A stretch of 49,927 bases of DNA, taken from Acidimicrobiales bacterium. GTDB taxonomy: Bacteria > Actinomycetota > Acidimicrobiia > Acidimicrobiales > MedAcidi-G1. The notes under the pieces were generated by a model. That model ran no database searches. It saw nothing but the letters and a program-made list of their open reading frames with translations, and was not told where the DNA came from. Positions within the stretch are counted from its first letter, which is position 1. The number at the start of each line of letters is the position of its first letter. Position numbers and translations under genes: made by a program. This document shows positions 34,283 through 42,699 of the stretch, piece after piece. The stretch spans positions 1 through 49,927 of the forward strand of contig JASMLT010000006.1 in assembly GCA_030748555.1 (NCBI GenBank), in the 5' to 3' direction.

Positions 34283-35647
34283 TCAAATTAATCGCGTAGG
34301 TATCCCAGCTTTTTGAAAGACCTTTTCGGCGTATTCGGTTGCCGTAGTTATGACTTTTTTCTCATCAGTGAAAGTAATTTTCCTATCTTTTATCAACAAC
34401 TTGCCATCTACCATCACGTGCATAACATCCCTTGGAGTGGCGCAATAAACGATTGCAGACTCAACTTTATGTACAGGTGCAGAGAAAGCCGTCATTAAAT
34501 CAATGACTACTAGATCAGCTTTCTTACCGGCTTCCAACGAACCGATTTCTTCTTCTTTACCTACTAGTCGAGCCCCATGTCGGCAAGCCAGATGAAGCAC
34601 TTCTTCAGGCTGTAGAACACCTGCATCCAAACGATCAACTTTTTGCAGCAGGACAGTTGTCTTGCACGTTTCGAACATGTCCTGCCGGTTGTTGCTTCCA
34701 GGGCCGTCAGAAGCTAAAGCAACAGTAATGCCACGATCGACCATTTCTTTAATTTTTGCCACTCCAGAAGCTAGATACATATTTGACACTGGACAGTGAA
34801 CAACTGAAGCTCCACGCTTCGATATCAAATCAATTTCATCTTCGTCAAGCCAAATGGCATGTGCAAGTTGAATGTCCGGACCCAAGAGTCCTAATGATTC
34901 AAGCCAATGAACATGCCTGAGACCGCGTTCTTCAATGTTCATTTCCACTTCAATCGCTGTTTCAGCACAGTGAAGATGTGTAGAACCACCCCAGGATCTT
35001 GTAGCAGAAACAGTCTCAGTCATTGCATCGTTTGAACAGCCCCATGGGATCAGAGGTGCTAAACCAACCTGGATTCGGTTGTTTTCAGCACCATGCCATT
35101 TTTCATGTACAGGACCAATACGACTTATAACCGTTTGAGCTGATTCTGTTAAAGGGGGGTGGTAATTTCGATCCGCCCATCCACTCGCCAGCACGAATCT
35201 CAGCCCTACTTCAGATGCAGCCTGACAAACAGCATCATCTATTTGAGGGTCTATATGAATATATTGATGGTCGACAACAGTAGTGGCGCCTCCCCTCAGA
35301 TTTTCTATTAATCCCAATGTTGCGGCCGCTTTAGCAGACTTAGCGTCAAGCTCTGAAGCTCCTGGCCAGATGCATTCTTCAAGCCAATCCAGAAGAGGCT
35401 TGTCATCGGCTAGTCCTCGGAAAAAAGTTTGAAAAAGATGTGTATGGCCATTCACCATTCCCGGCATTATCGCTGAACCACGAGCTTCGATTATTTCATC
35501 TGCTTCCTTACGGATACTCTTGGGTGCTTCGCCATTCCCCAGATCTTGGATTATGTCGTTTTTCGTAAAAATCCAGCCTGGATCTAAAACAGAGTTTGAA
35601 TCATCAACGGTTACGATTGCTGAACCCTCTAAAAGCACTGAATCCAT
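34283..35647 (-). CDS. Amidohydrolase paired with LLM oxidoreductase
   Basis: 454 residues, full-length deaminase-type amidohydrolase. IMPGMVNGHTHLFQTFFRGLADD gives the first His pair; STHLHCAETAIE, AHAIWLDEDEIDL, HCPVSNMYLASGV and ALASDGPGSNNRQDMFE supply the rest of the site, and GSLEAGKKADLVVIDL is the C-terminal beta-domain mark. It resembles the MTA/SAH deaminase and 8-oxoguanine/triazine hydrolase branch. Its ATG shares one base with the stop of the LLM gene before it. This is the same LLM-then-amidohydrolase order as at 22510-24806, so the two pairs look like duplicates of one functional module. Confidence 0.88.
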   Translation of the reverse strand: MDSVLLEGSAIVTVDDSNSVLDPGWIFTKNDIIQDLGNGEAPKSIRKEADEIIEARGSAIMPGMVNGHTHLFQTFFRGLADDKPLLDWLEECIWPGASELDAKSAKAAATLGLIENLRGGATTVVDHQYIHIDPQIDDAVCQAASEVGLRFVLASGWADRNYHPPLTESAQTVISRIGPVHEKWHGAENNRIQVGLAPLIPWGCSNDAMTETVSATRSWGGSTHLHCAETAIEVEMNIEERGLRHVHWLESLGLLGPDIQLAHAIWLDEDEIDLISKRGASVVHCPVSNMYLASGVAKIKEMVDRGITVALASDGPGSNNRQDMFETCKTTVLLQKVDRLDAGVLQPEEVLHLACRHGARLVGKEEEIGSLEAGKKADLVVIDLMTAFSAPVHKVESAIVYCATPRDVMHVMVDGKLLIKDRKITFTDEKKVITTATEYAEKVFQKAGIPTRLI

Positions 35648-36672
35648 TACACAGACCAGTCAGCGAAAGCATCAATAACTGGACGCATATCATCCATAAG
35701 TGGGTAAAGAATAGGGCAAGTTACACCGGCGTCTACATATTCTTCAACGGTTTCACGACATTGCCGGCTTGTACCTGCAGCCATAAGTGACTTAACAAGA
35801 TCATCGGGGATGAGGTCAGCAGCTTTACGGTAGTCAGATTCTGTAGCCGGCCAGCCAACCACTTCTTTAACTCGCTCGACCAGATCAGGGTCGGCGCCAC
35901 TAGCTTTCATTATGTGAGGTTCAGTTCCCAGATAGTAGGCGATAAGTGATTTTCCGGTACGAACAGCTTCATCAGGGTCATCATCAGAAAGAGAACACAC
36001 CAACAATTCAGGTCTATCAATCTGGTCTAAGGTTTTTCCAGATTTTTTAGCTCCAATAGAAACCAGTTCTACAGCTTCACGAATATATTCAGGTGTCACG
36101 ATGTAGTTGAGGACGACACCGTCACAAATTTCGCCAGCTAGCTCCAACATCTTTGGGCCAGTTGCGCCGAGATATATAGGGATCTGTCTAGCGTCGACGT
36201 TGCCATATGCTACATCCAATTTCACTCTGTCAAGATTTACGAATTCGCCTGAACAGGTGACTTCTTCCATGGTGAAGAGCTCTCGGATTGATTCAATGTT
36301 TTCCCTCATCGCCTGAAGAGGTTTCTTTCTGTCTTCTCCCACTCTTGACGTTATGGGTTCCCACCAAGCGCCAAGTCCCAACATCACACGGCTTTGATTA
36401 GCATCGTCGAGACCAGCCAGTTCCCACATGGTGCTCCAAGTCGCAGCTATGACCGCAGGATTTCGAGTCCAAATAGGTAAAACACCTGAACCAACTCGAA
36501 CGTTATTTGTTTCAGTTAATAGAGCGCTCATCATGACCACACAGTCGCGAGCCAAACGAGTGTCTGCTTGCCAGATTTCCTTTATTCCACGGCTCTCAGC
36601 GTATTTAGCCATCTCTAGCTCATACGCGATCTCGTGTTTGTCTTGAAAATAAAGTGCGATTCGGGAGTTCAT
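35647..36672 (-). CDS. LLM-class oxidoreductase, subtype A paralogue
   Basis: 341 residues. Blocks shared with 22510-23511: [95 protein letters not shown] and VTCPILYPL. It carries a short insertion ([11 protein letters not shown]) in the barrel compared with the paralogue. It probably uses F420. First of a two-gene leftward unit with the amidohydrolase; upstream, only 42 bases separate it from the divergent RidA-like gene. Confidence 0.9.
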   Translation of the reverse strand: MNSRIALYFQDKHEIAYELEMAKYAESRGIKEIWQADTRLARDCVVMMSALLTETNNVRVGSGVLPIWTRNPAVIAATWSTMWELAGLDDANQSRVMLGLGAWWEPITSRVGEDRKKPLQAMRENIESIRELFTMEEVTCSGEFVNLDRVKLDVAYGNVDARQIPIYLGATGPKMLELAGEICDGVVLNYIVTPEYIREAVELVSIGAKKSGKTLDQIDRPELLVCSLSDDDPDEAVRTGKSLIAYYLGTEPHIMKASGADPDLVERVKEVVGWPATESDYRKAADLIPDDLVKSLMAAGTSRQCRETVEEYVDAGVTCPILYPLMDDMRPVIDAFADWSV

Positions 36673-36714
36673 TTATGGCGACATTACCGCTTTTAGCGTA
36701 GTAGCGTCGTTATT

Positions 36715-37107
36715 GTGCCTTTAGTTCCTGTTAATCCCACTGAAATAGCTCCTCCCGCCGCGAACTACGAACACGCAGTACTAGCTGAAGGCGCTTCACG
36801 GATTCTACATACCTCTGGAATTGTCCCCGTAAAACCTGACGGAACCGTTCCAGAGAATATTAGTGATCAAGCAGAAGTCATATGGCAAAACATAAGGAAA
36901 ATCCTTAAAGAAGCATCCATGGAGATAACTGACATCACCTTGGTGACTACATATGTAGTACCGGATCAGGACTTATCGGAAGTCATGGCGACACGAGATG
37001 AGACTTTCGGTTCACATCAAGCTGCATCAACTCTTCTGGTAGTCTCACGGCTTGCTCAAGAGTCCTGGAAGATGGAAATTGCTGTTGTAGCTATCTCAGA
37101 TTCCTAG
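36715..37107 (+). CDS. RidA/YjgF-family protein without the key arginine
   Basis: 130 residues from GTG 36715 with no ribosome binding site. RidA fold: YEHAVLAEGASRILHTSGIVP, EVIWQNIRKILKEASMEITDITLVTTYV, and the C-terminal TLLVVSRLAQESWKMEIAVVA. True RidA imine deaminases need an Arg just before the final strand (PARSCVEV context). Here the same place reads QAASTLLVV, so that Arg is absent and the classical 2-aminoacrylate activity is unlikely. Such Rid subfamily members are common in catabolic operons, for example for pyrimidines. It stands alone, divergent from the LLM gene. Confidence 0.82.
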   Translation: MPLVPVNPTEIAPPAANYEHAVLAEGASRILHTSGIVPVKPDGTVPENISDQAEVIWQNIRKILKEASMEITDITLVTTYVVPDQDLSEVMATRDETFGSHQAASTLLVVSRLAQESWKMEIAVVAISDS

Positions 37108-37136
37108 GCCGATTTTTTGCGTTGAACTTCGAAGTT

Positions 37137-37991
37137 TTAGGAAGTCGCGGAGTTGGCTTCATGCCATCTACCAACAGCTTTGTTTTGAATTACTCCAAAT
37201 ATCCAGAAAACAACTACTCCAAGAGCAGAAGACAAAATTACACATGCCAGAAGTTCTTCGCCATTAAGCCTATTTGCGTGTTTCTTCAGCATCTGCCCGA
37301 TACCGGCTTCACCTTTTCCGAAAAAGAAATCACCAACGATTGCTCCGATTACTGACAAGCCAGCAGAAATCCGAAGACCTGCGAATATGGCTGGTAGAGC
37401 GGCTGGAAACATTAATTTTCTGAGTCGTGTAAATCTGTTTGCGTGATGGAGAGTGAAGAGATCGTGCATACCTTTTTCAGCGGATTGAAGACCAAATAAT
37501 GTATTAACAATGATTGGGAAAAGAGAAATAATTACACAAACGACAACGCGAGATGTCTGACCCGTGCCGAACCAGAATGAAATTAATGGGACGATTGCCA
37601 GAATGGGTATGGCTTGCAGAGTAACCATGTAGGGGAAAATTGCTCTTTCAAGAAATTTTGCTTGACTCATGAGTATTGCAAGAACAAACCCAAGACCTAT
37701 AGAAATAGATAAGCCGATTAACGCCACCTCTGTGCTCGACCACAGTGCGTTTAATGATTCGGTGCGATTATCACCATCGAGAAATCCTACGTCTATGACA
37801 CTGTGGATTGGACGAAGGAGAAATCGTCTTTTTTCAGCTAAAACGCCGAAAGTGATGTAGTACCAAAGACCGATGACACCTGCTCCTAAAATTATAGGTG
37901 GCAAGAACGCAGCAACATATTTTCTCATTCGGGAAGGTTGATTCAGAATAGCTGTTGAAGATTTTTCTTCGTTTTCAGTAACCGTGTTCAT
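37137..37991 (-). CDS. ABC transporter permease (TauC/SsuC type)
   Basis: 284 residues from ATG 37991, which overlaps the ATPase stop (ATGA); the frame continues to 38030 but lies in the ATPase gene. After a 35-residue cytoplasmic leader come six hydrophobic segments, and the EAA-type loop MHDLFTLHHANRFTRLRKLMFPAALP is present with less canonical residues (normally EAAxxxGAsrwq). Of the nitrate/taurine/pyrimidine family. It pairs with the ATPase just upstream. No binding-protein gene is nearby, so it must use one encoded elsewhere or share the lipoprotein at 5433. Confidence 0.88.
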   Translation of the reverse strand: MNTVTENEEKSSTAILNQPSRMRKYVAAFLPPIILGAGVIGLWYYITFGVLAEKRRFLLRPIHSVIDVGFLDGDNRTESLNALWSSTEVALIGLSISIGLGFVLAILMSQAKFLERAIFPYMVTLQAIPILAIVPLISFWFGTGQTSRVVVCVIISLFPIIVNTLFGLQSAEKGMHDLFTLHHANRFTRLRKLMFPAALPAIFAGLRISAGLSVIGAIVGDFFFGKGEAGIGQMLKKHANRLNGEELLACVILSSALGVVVFWIFGVIQNKAVGRWHEANSATS

Positions 37992-38740
37992 GAATGCGAT
38001 CCTCTCAATGCGACTGAGACCTTTCCACACAATTCTGCAAAGTCTGCATTAAATCTAAGGTCAGGTTTTCGCGGATAATCAAAAGGAATATCAAATTCAT
38101 CGACTATCCTTCCTGGTCGTGCTGACATGACAAGTACTTTGGTTGACATGAAAACAGCTTCGCTAATTGAATGAGTGATGAACAACCCAGCGAAACCTTC
38201 CTGTTTGAACAATTGCTGCGTGTCTTCATTCAATTTTTCACGAGTGATTTCGTCAACTGCTCCAAAAGGTTCATCAAAAAGAAAAAGTGGGGGTTTCAAA
38301 GTGAGCGAACGAGCAAGTGAGCATCTCATTTTCATACCACCTGAAAGGGACTTTGGGTAATGATTCTCAAAACCCTCTAAATTAACCAGTTCAATTGATT
38401 CCTCAACTAGTTGCTTGCGCTCTTGAGGGTCGATTCCATGGAGTTCTGCTAGAAGTTCAACATTTTTACTTACAGTTCTCCAAGGAAGCAAGGTTGCATC
38501 TTGGAAAACATAACCAAGTCTTTCTCGATCGACTTCCACGCTTCCATTAGTTGGTTCAAGAAGACCTGATGCGATTTTCAAAAGTGTCGATTTCCCGCAA
38601 CCTGAAGGTCCAACTATGGTGACGAATTCCCCTTTGCTTAGTTCAAAAGAGATATTTCTTAGCGCTTCTGTCCCGTCAGGGAAAATCATCCCTATGTCAT
38701 CAAATGAAAGCGACGAAGAAGTATTCAAATTTGTATTCAA
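37988..38740 (-). CDS. ABC transporter ATP-binding protein (TauB/SsuB type)
   Basis: 250 residues. Walker A GPSGCGKST at 44-52, FQDATLLPWRTV with the Q-loop near 80, signature LSGGMKMRC at 132-140, Walker B LFLFDEPFGAVDE at 152-164 and the switch His in ITHSISEA near 188. MSARPGRIV near 206 is typical of this importer subfamily. It is the first gene of a two-gene leftward unit with the permease, and diverges from the LLM gene at 38903 across 162 bases. Confidence 0.92.
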   Translation of the reverse strand: MNTNLNTSSSLSFDDIGMIFPDGTEALRNISFELSKGEFVTIVGPSGCGKSTLLKIASGLLEPTNGSVEVDRERLGYVFQDATLLPWRTVSKNVELLAELHGIDPQERKQLVEESIELVNLEGFENHYPKSLSGGMKMRCSLARSLTLKPPLFLFDEPFGAVDEITREKLNEDTQQLFKQEGFAGLFITHSISEAVFMSTKVLVMSARPGRIVDEFDIPFDYPRKPDLRFNADFAELCGKVSVALRGSHS

Positions 38741-38902
38741 GTCTTTATCTCACTTGGTCCTATCTGGTTTAATGAAAATCTCTTAAGGCGAACAATAATA
38801 TGGATGTTGACACACTAATGAAGCAGGCTACAAAGAAAAAATCCGCTTTTTGCAATACGCAATATTTGTTTTATAGCCAGTTTCGTCAAAATCTTCTAAA
38901 GT
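38741..38902. promoter_or_regulatory. Divergent intergenic region with a candidate rightward promoter
   Basis: 162 bases between the ATPase and the LLM gene; this must contain promoters for both. A TTGACA at 38807-38812 with TACAAA at 38829-38834 (spacer 16) is a possible rightward promoter with a weak -10. I see no RNA gene or long inverted repeat. Confidence 0.35.
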
Positions 38903-40060
38903 ATGACTATGAGAACAGGAGTTTTTCTTTTTGGTGGCGTTGAGATGGAAGATGCTGGACCAGGTCTCCCAGTCCCAACCGATAGGCGATACACCAACGA
39001 GCAGATGTGGAAGGCAACAGAGCAGATAATTGACGCAGCGTGTTTATCTGACAAACTAGGATTCGATTCATTCTGGCTCACTGAGCACCACTTCCAATAT
39101 GAAGGTTATGAAGTCGTGCCGAACGGGATCCTTCTTGGAACAATAATCGCTGAAAGAACCGAGCAAATTCGTATTGGGATGGCTTTTAACATTGTTCCAC
39201 AGTGGCACCCACTTCGACTAGCAGAGGACTTTGCAACTTTGCACAACATTTCAGGTGGAAGGGGAATTTTGGGTGTCGGCCGAGGAACAGTGCCCCGAGA
39301 AGCTGAAACTTTGGGAAGCAAGATTGGCAGTTTTGATAATCCAGATCAAGCTGCAGCTGATGATTCCAATAGAAAACAGTTTGAAGAAGCAATGGATGTC
39401 ATTCAATTGGCTTTAAACGAAGAACTTTTTTCCTACCATGGTGAAGTTTATGATTTTCCCCCACCTGGTATTCCAGACAGGGGAGGTACCGTTCAGGAAC
39501 TGACACTAGTGCCACGTCCGTTGTACCCTTACGAGACTTGGCAGGCAATCACATCACCGCCCACTCTTGAAGTTGTGCCTAAAAAAGGTTGGGGAGGCGT
39601 TTTCTGGAATTCACATCCTGACTTTATTAAACTCCAATGGGACAGATTTGCAGAATTGTACGAAGAGTCACAAAACCAGTCACTTGAATCTGGTGAAAAA
39701 AGAATGCTGGTTAGATGCGTTTGCGTAGCTGATACTTATGAAGAAGCTATCGAGTCAGTACGACCCGGCCATGACGAAATGTGGAAATTTTTAGGACCAT
39801 ATGGGTGGAGTAAGGGTTATATGGGGCCAGATGGGAAACCTTCAAAAGCTGGTTTAATTCCCACTTTGGAGGAGTCGCTGGAACAAAAGATTTGGATTGT
39901 CGGTTCAGCAGATGATGTTGGTGAGCAAATCGAGTGGTACAGAGATTTACTGGGAGTAGAAAATTTAATGCTTTTCCCTATGATGCCCGGAGATAGTTAC
40001 GAATCGGGAACAGAGCAACTGCACAGGCTTGCTGAAGATGTTCTACCCAAGTTTGAATAG
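38903..40060 (+). CDS. Luciferase-like monooxygenase (LuxA-like subtype)
   Basis: 385 residues from ATG 38903, with a second ATG at 38909. It is a distinct LLM branch: DKLGFDSFWLTEHHF, TEQIRIGMAFNIVPQWHPLRLAEDFA, SGGRGILGVGRGTVPREAE, an insert around PPPGIPDRGGTVQELT, and VRCVCVADTYEEA. The LTEHHF and HPLRLAED motifs are those of flavin-dependent monooxygenases related to bacterial luciferase and alkane/nitrilotriacetate-type enzymes, so reduced FMN is as likely as F420. It is the first of three rightward genes; the next, an FAD oxidoreductase, starts 65 bases on. Confidence 0.88.
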   Translation: MTMRTGVFLFGGVEMEDAGPGLPVPTDRRYTNEQMWKATEQIIDAACLSDKLGFDSFWLTEHHFQYEGYEVVPNGILLGTIIAERTEQIRIGMAFNIVPQWHPLRLAEDFATLHNISGGRGILGVGRGTVPREAETLGSKIGSFDNPDQAAADDSNRKQFEEAMDVIQLALNEELFSYHGEVYDFPPPGIPDRGGTVQELTLVPRPLYPYETWQAITSPPTLEVVPKKGWGGVFWNSHPDFIKLQWDRFAELYEESQNQSLESGEKRMLVRCVCVADTYEEAIESVRPGHDEMWKFLGPYGWSKGYMGPDGKPSKAGLIPTLEESLEQKIWIVGSADDVGEQIEWYRDLLGVENLMLFPMMPGDSYESGTEQLHRLAEDVLPKFE

Positions 40061-40125
40061 AAGAAAAAATATATTGAGTCATCGATTAGTGTTGCCTCCT
40101 TCTTTAGCGAGCAGTTTGGAAAACT

Positions 40126-41706
40126 GTGAGTGAAGCAGAGGTAGTAGTTGTAGGCGGTGGACATAACGGCCTCGTCTGCGCCGCTTATCTTGCCCGTCTG
40201 GATATCGACACAGTTCTTATTGAAGCGCGATCTTCTGTGGGGGGATGTGCATCAACAGTCGACGATTTAGGTGCAAGGTTTAACATTTGTCATTGTGAAC
40301 ACAACCTGGTTAGAGCAATGCCGATAATCGAAGAGCTTGATCTAGCCAACTATGGATTGAAATACGTCGAAACAGAAGCAAGCTCAGTTTGTGCTTTCCA
40401 TGACGAAAGTGAACCTTGGGTGATTTACTCTGATATCGATAAGACTCTTTCTGGATTGGCTAAATCACACCCAGATCAAGTTGACGGCTATAAAAGATAT
40501 TTGAAAGATGCCTTACCAGTAGCAAGATTAGTTCTTGATTTGGCTGCAACTCAACCATCAGCCCTCAACTTCGCTTCAAAAGCATTACAAAAAAGAGGTG
40601 AAGGTCTGAGTCGACTCATCAGGTGGTCTCGCAGCAGTGCAATGGAATTACTCAGTCGTTACTTCAGCGATTGGCATTTGATAATGCCTACGATCTCGGT
40701 GGGGCCCACAGTATGGGGACTATCACCAGAAACACCCGGCACTGGTATGGCTGCATTGGGCTACGCGACTAGGCATATTAATCGCGTTGGTAGACCTCAA
40801 GGGGGGAGTGGTTCTCTAACAGATTCGACAAGAGCTTCATTTGAGGCAGCTGGTGGCAAGGTTCGTTGCGGATCCAGAGTTGAAAGTGTGATCATCGAAG
40901 ATGGGGCAATCAAAGGTGTACGACTCGCAGACGGAGAAATCATAAATACACGAACAGTTGTCGCAGCCTGTGATCCAAAAAGAGTTTTTGTTGAGTGGGT
41001 GGGAGAAACACCAAGAAAAGCAAGAAAAATGGTTGACAAGTGGAGACGATTGCCAGTACCTGAAGGCTATGAGTCAAAAATAGATGCCGTTCTAAACGAA
41101 CTTCCAGAGCCAACATGGGGAGAAAAGATCCGTGCCACACACAACGGTTTGGACCCATTAGGCCAAACAACAATTATTTCCCCTTCGCCACAGGATTTGG
41201 TTCAAGCTCATGAGATAAGGCCTTTAGGAAAAGTTGCGACAAAACCGACAATGCTAATCGACATTCCGTCTGTTCCCGATCCAACTTTGAAGACAGCTTC
41301 AGGGGGACACATCCTTAGTCTTGAAGTTCTTTTCACTCCGTACTCCACACCAGGCGGATGGGAAAGTTCCAACGAACCCAGAAGGTGGCTAGATATTTGG
41401 GGTTCATTTATGAAGTCAGAAGGAATTGAAAAAGTAGAAAAATGGCGGGTAATGACACCCGAAAATTATGAAAATGAATTCTCTATGCATAAAGGCCACA
41501 CACCGTCTTTTGGAACCTCACCATTGAGTACGTTTTTCGGGCGTAATAAAGAACTGACCCGTTATAAAACTTCAATCGATGGTCTTTATCTTTCAGGTGC
41601 TGCAACTTACCCAGGCGCAGGAATAGTCGGTATCTCCGGAAAAAATGCAGCCTATGTGGTGAGGCAGGCTATCCGCAACCAAGAGCGGCTTAAGGCCGCA
41701 AAATGA
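40126..41706 (+). CDS. Phytoene-desaturase/PYROXD2-like FAD oxidoreductase
   Basis: 526 residues from GTG 40126. FAD Rossmann motif VVVGGGHNGLVCAAYLA at 7-23 ends with Glu33, followed by SSVGGCAS. Central blocks GYATRHINRVGRPQGGSGSLTDS and VESVIIEDGAIKGVRLADGE, and the C-terminal TSIDGLYLSGAATYPGAGIVGISGKNAAYVV are typical of the carotenoid desaturase-like NAD(P)/FAD family. No carotenoid genes are nearby, so a catabolic oxidation or dehydrogenation is more likely here. It overlaps the next LLM gene (ATGA), pointing to coupled action. Confidence 0.85.
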   Translation: MSEAEVVVVGGGHNGLVCAAYLARLDIDTVLIEARSSVGGCASTVDDLGARFNICHCEHNLVRAMPIIEELDLANYGLKYVETEASSVCAFHDESEPWVIYSDIDKTLSGLAKSHPDQVDGYKRYLKDALPVARLVLDLAATQPSALNFASKALQKRGEGLSRLIRWSRSSAMELLSRYFSDWHLIMPTISVGPTVWGLSPETPGTGMAALGYATRHINRVGRPQGGSGSLTDSTRASFEAAGGKVRCGSRVESVIIEDGAIKGVRLADGEIINTRTVVAACDPKRVFVEWVGETPRKARKMVDKWRRLPVPEGYESKIDAVLNELPEPTWGEKIRATHNGLDPLGQTTIISPSPQDLVQAHEIRPLGKVATKPTMLIDIPSVPDPTLKTASGGHILSLEVLFTPYSTPGGWESSNEPRRWLDIWGSFMKSEGIEKVEKWRVMTPENYENEFSMHKGHTPSFGTSPLSTFFGRNKELTRYKTSIDGLYLSGAATYPGAGIVGISGKNAAYVVRQAIRNQERLKAAK

Positions 41707-42665
41707 ATTTGCCTGTCAGCGTAAATCTGATGCCGACAGCAAAAGTTGAAAGGATAGTTGAACTAGCACAACTATCTGAAAAGTTAGGGTACAGACGATG
41801 TTGGATCTACGACGAAGGACTGCATACGAGAGACGTTTTCGTCACACTTACTTCAATAGCGACAGCCACCGAAAACATTCTTATCGGTCCTGGAATAACT
41901 AACCCATACGTACGTCATCCAGGAATTACAGCCGCCGCCATAGCAAGCTTGGACGAAGTAAGTAAAGGTAGAGCGTTCGTGGGTATCGGAGCCGGTGGAG
42001 GCCTAACACTCAATCCACTGGGGATAGAAAGATCGAAACCTGCAACAACTGTTGCAGAAACTGTGGTTGCTCTCAGAGGTCTTTTTTCGGGAGAAAGAGT
42101 AGATCTTGAAGGAAATGAATTCTCATTGAAGTCAGCTTCTTTAAATTACGGACGCAAAAACATAGAGATCTTTTTAGCTGGTCGTGGTAAACGCATGACC
42201 CAATTAGGCGCCGAGCTAGGGGACGGCTTTTATTTGAGTTACATACACAAAGACTTCTTGCCAGGACACATCAAATCACTACGTAACTCAGCGGCACGCG
42301 ATCCATTCAAAATTGTCTACTCAACTATGGTTGTTTCCTCTCAAAAAGAGTTTGAAGAAGCGCGTGCAGCATTGAGTTTTCGTCTCGTCGATTCACCGCA
42401 GGAGGTGAAAGAACACATAGGACTGACTGAAGAAATAAACACTGAAATAAAACAAGCACTTTCCGAAGGAGGTCCTCCGAATGCGGCCAAACATGTTCCC
42501 AGCGAATGGGTTGAACAGTTCGTAATAACAGGCTCATCATCAGAAGCTTCTAACGAACTTAGAAATCTCATCAACGAAAACGGTATAGATGAATTCCAAT
42601 TACCTATTGGGAGCCCTAAAGAAGCAGAAAAAGTTATTTCACGCACTTCAAAAATGTTTAAATAA
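41703..42665 (+). CDS. LLM-class oxidoreductase, subtype B paralogue
   Basis: 320 residues. Shares with 25509-26474 the blocks VNLMPTAKVER, SEKLGYRRCWIYDEGLHTRDVFVTLTS, GPGITNPYVRHPG, AIASLDEVSKGRAFVGIGAGG, LFSGERVDLEG and IEIFLAGRGKRM. Last gene of a three-gene rightward unit, overlapping the FAD oxidoreductase. It converges on the UbiD gene with eight bases between stops. F420 or FMN use is inferred from the family. Confidence 0.9.
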   Translation: MNLPVSVNLMPTAKVERIVELAQLSEKLGYRRCWIYDEGLHTRDVFVTLTSIATATENILIGPGITNPYVRHPGITAAAIASLDEVSKGRAFVGIGAGGGLTLNPLGIERSKPATTVAETVVALRGLFSGERVDLEGNEFSLKSASLNYGRKNIEIFLAGRGKRMTQLGAELGDGFYLSYIHKDFLPGHIKSLRNSAARDPFKIVYSTMVVSSQKEFEEARAALSFRLVDSPQEVKEHIGLTEEINTEIKQALSEGGPPNAAKHVPSEWVEQFVITGSSSEASNELRNLINENGIDEFQLPIGSPKEAEKVISRTSKMFK

Positions 42666-42667
42666 AC

Positions 42668-42699
42668 TTAACCTCAGTTCAGGTAGTCATTGAGGTTAA
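42668..42699 (-). terminator. Convergent stem-loop at the end of the UbiD gene
   Basis: Inverted repeat of 11 pairs (42668-42678 with 42689-42699, one G-U pair, ten-base loop), overlapping the UbiD stop codon. On the minus strand it is followed by a T-rich run (GTTTATTTAAACATTTTT), as in an intrinsic terminator. On the plus strand no T-run follows, so it is probably mainly a terminator for the leftward UbiD unit. Confidence 0.55.

Noticed and set aside
37125-37136. 12-base palindrome AACTTCGAAGTT between the RidA-like and permease genes
   Set aside because: Short, loopless and without a T-run; no evidence for a regulator site or terminator.
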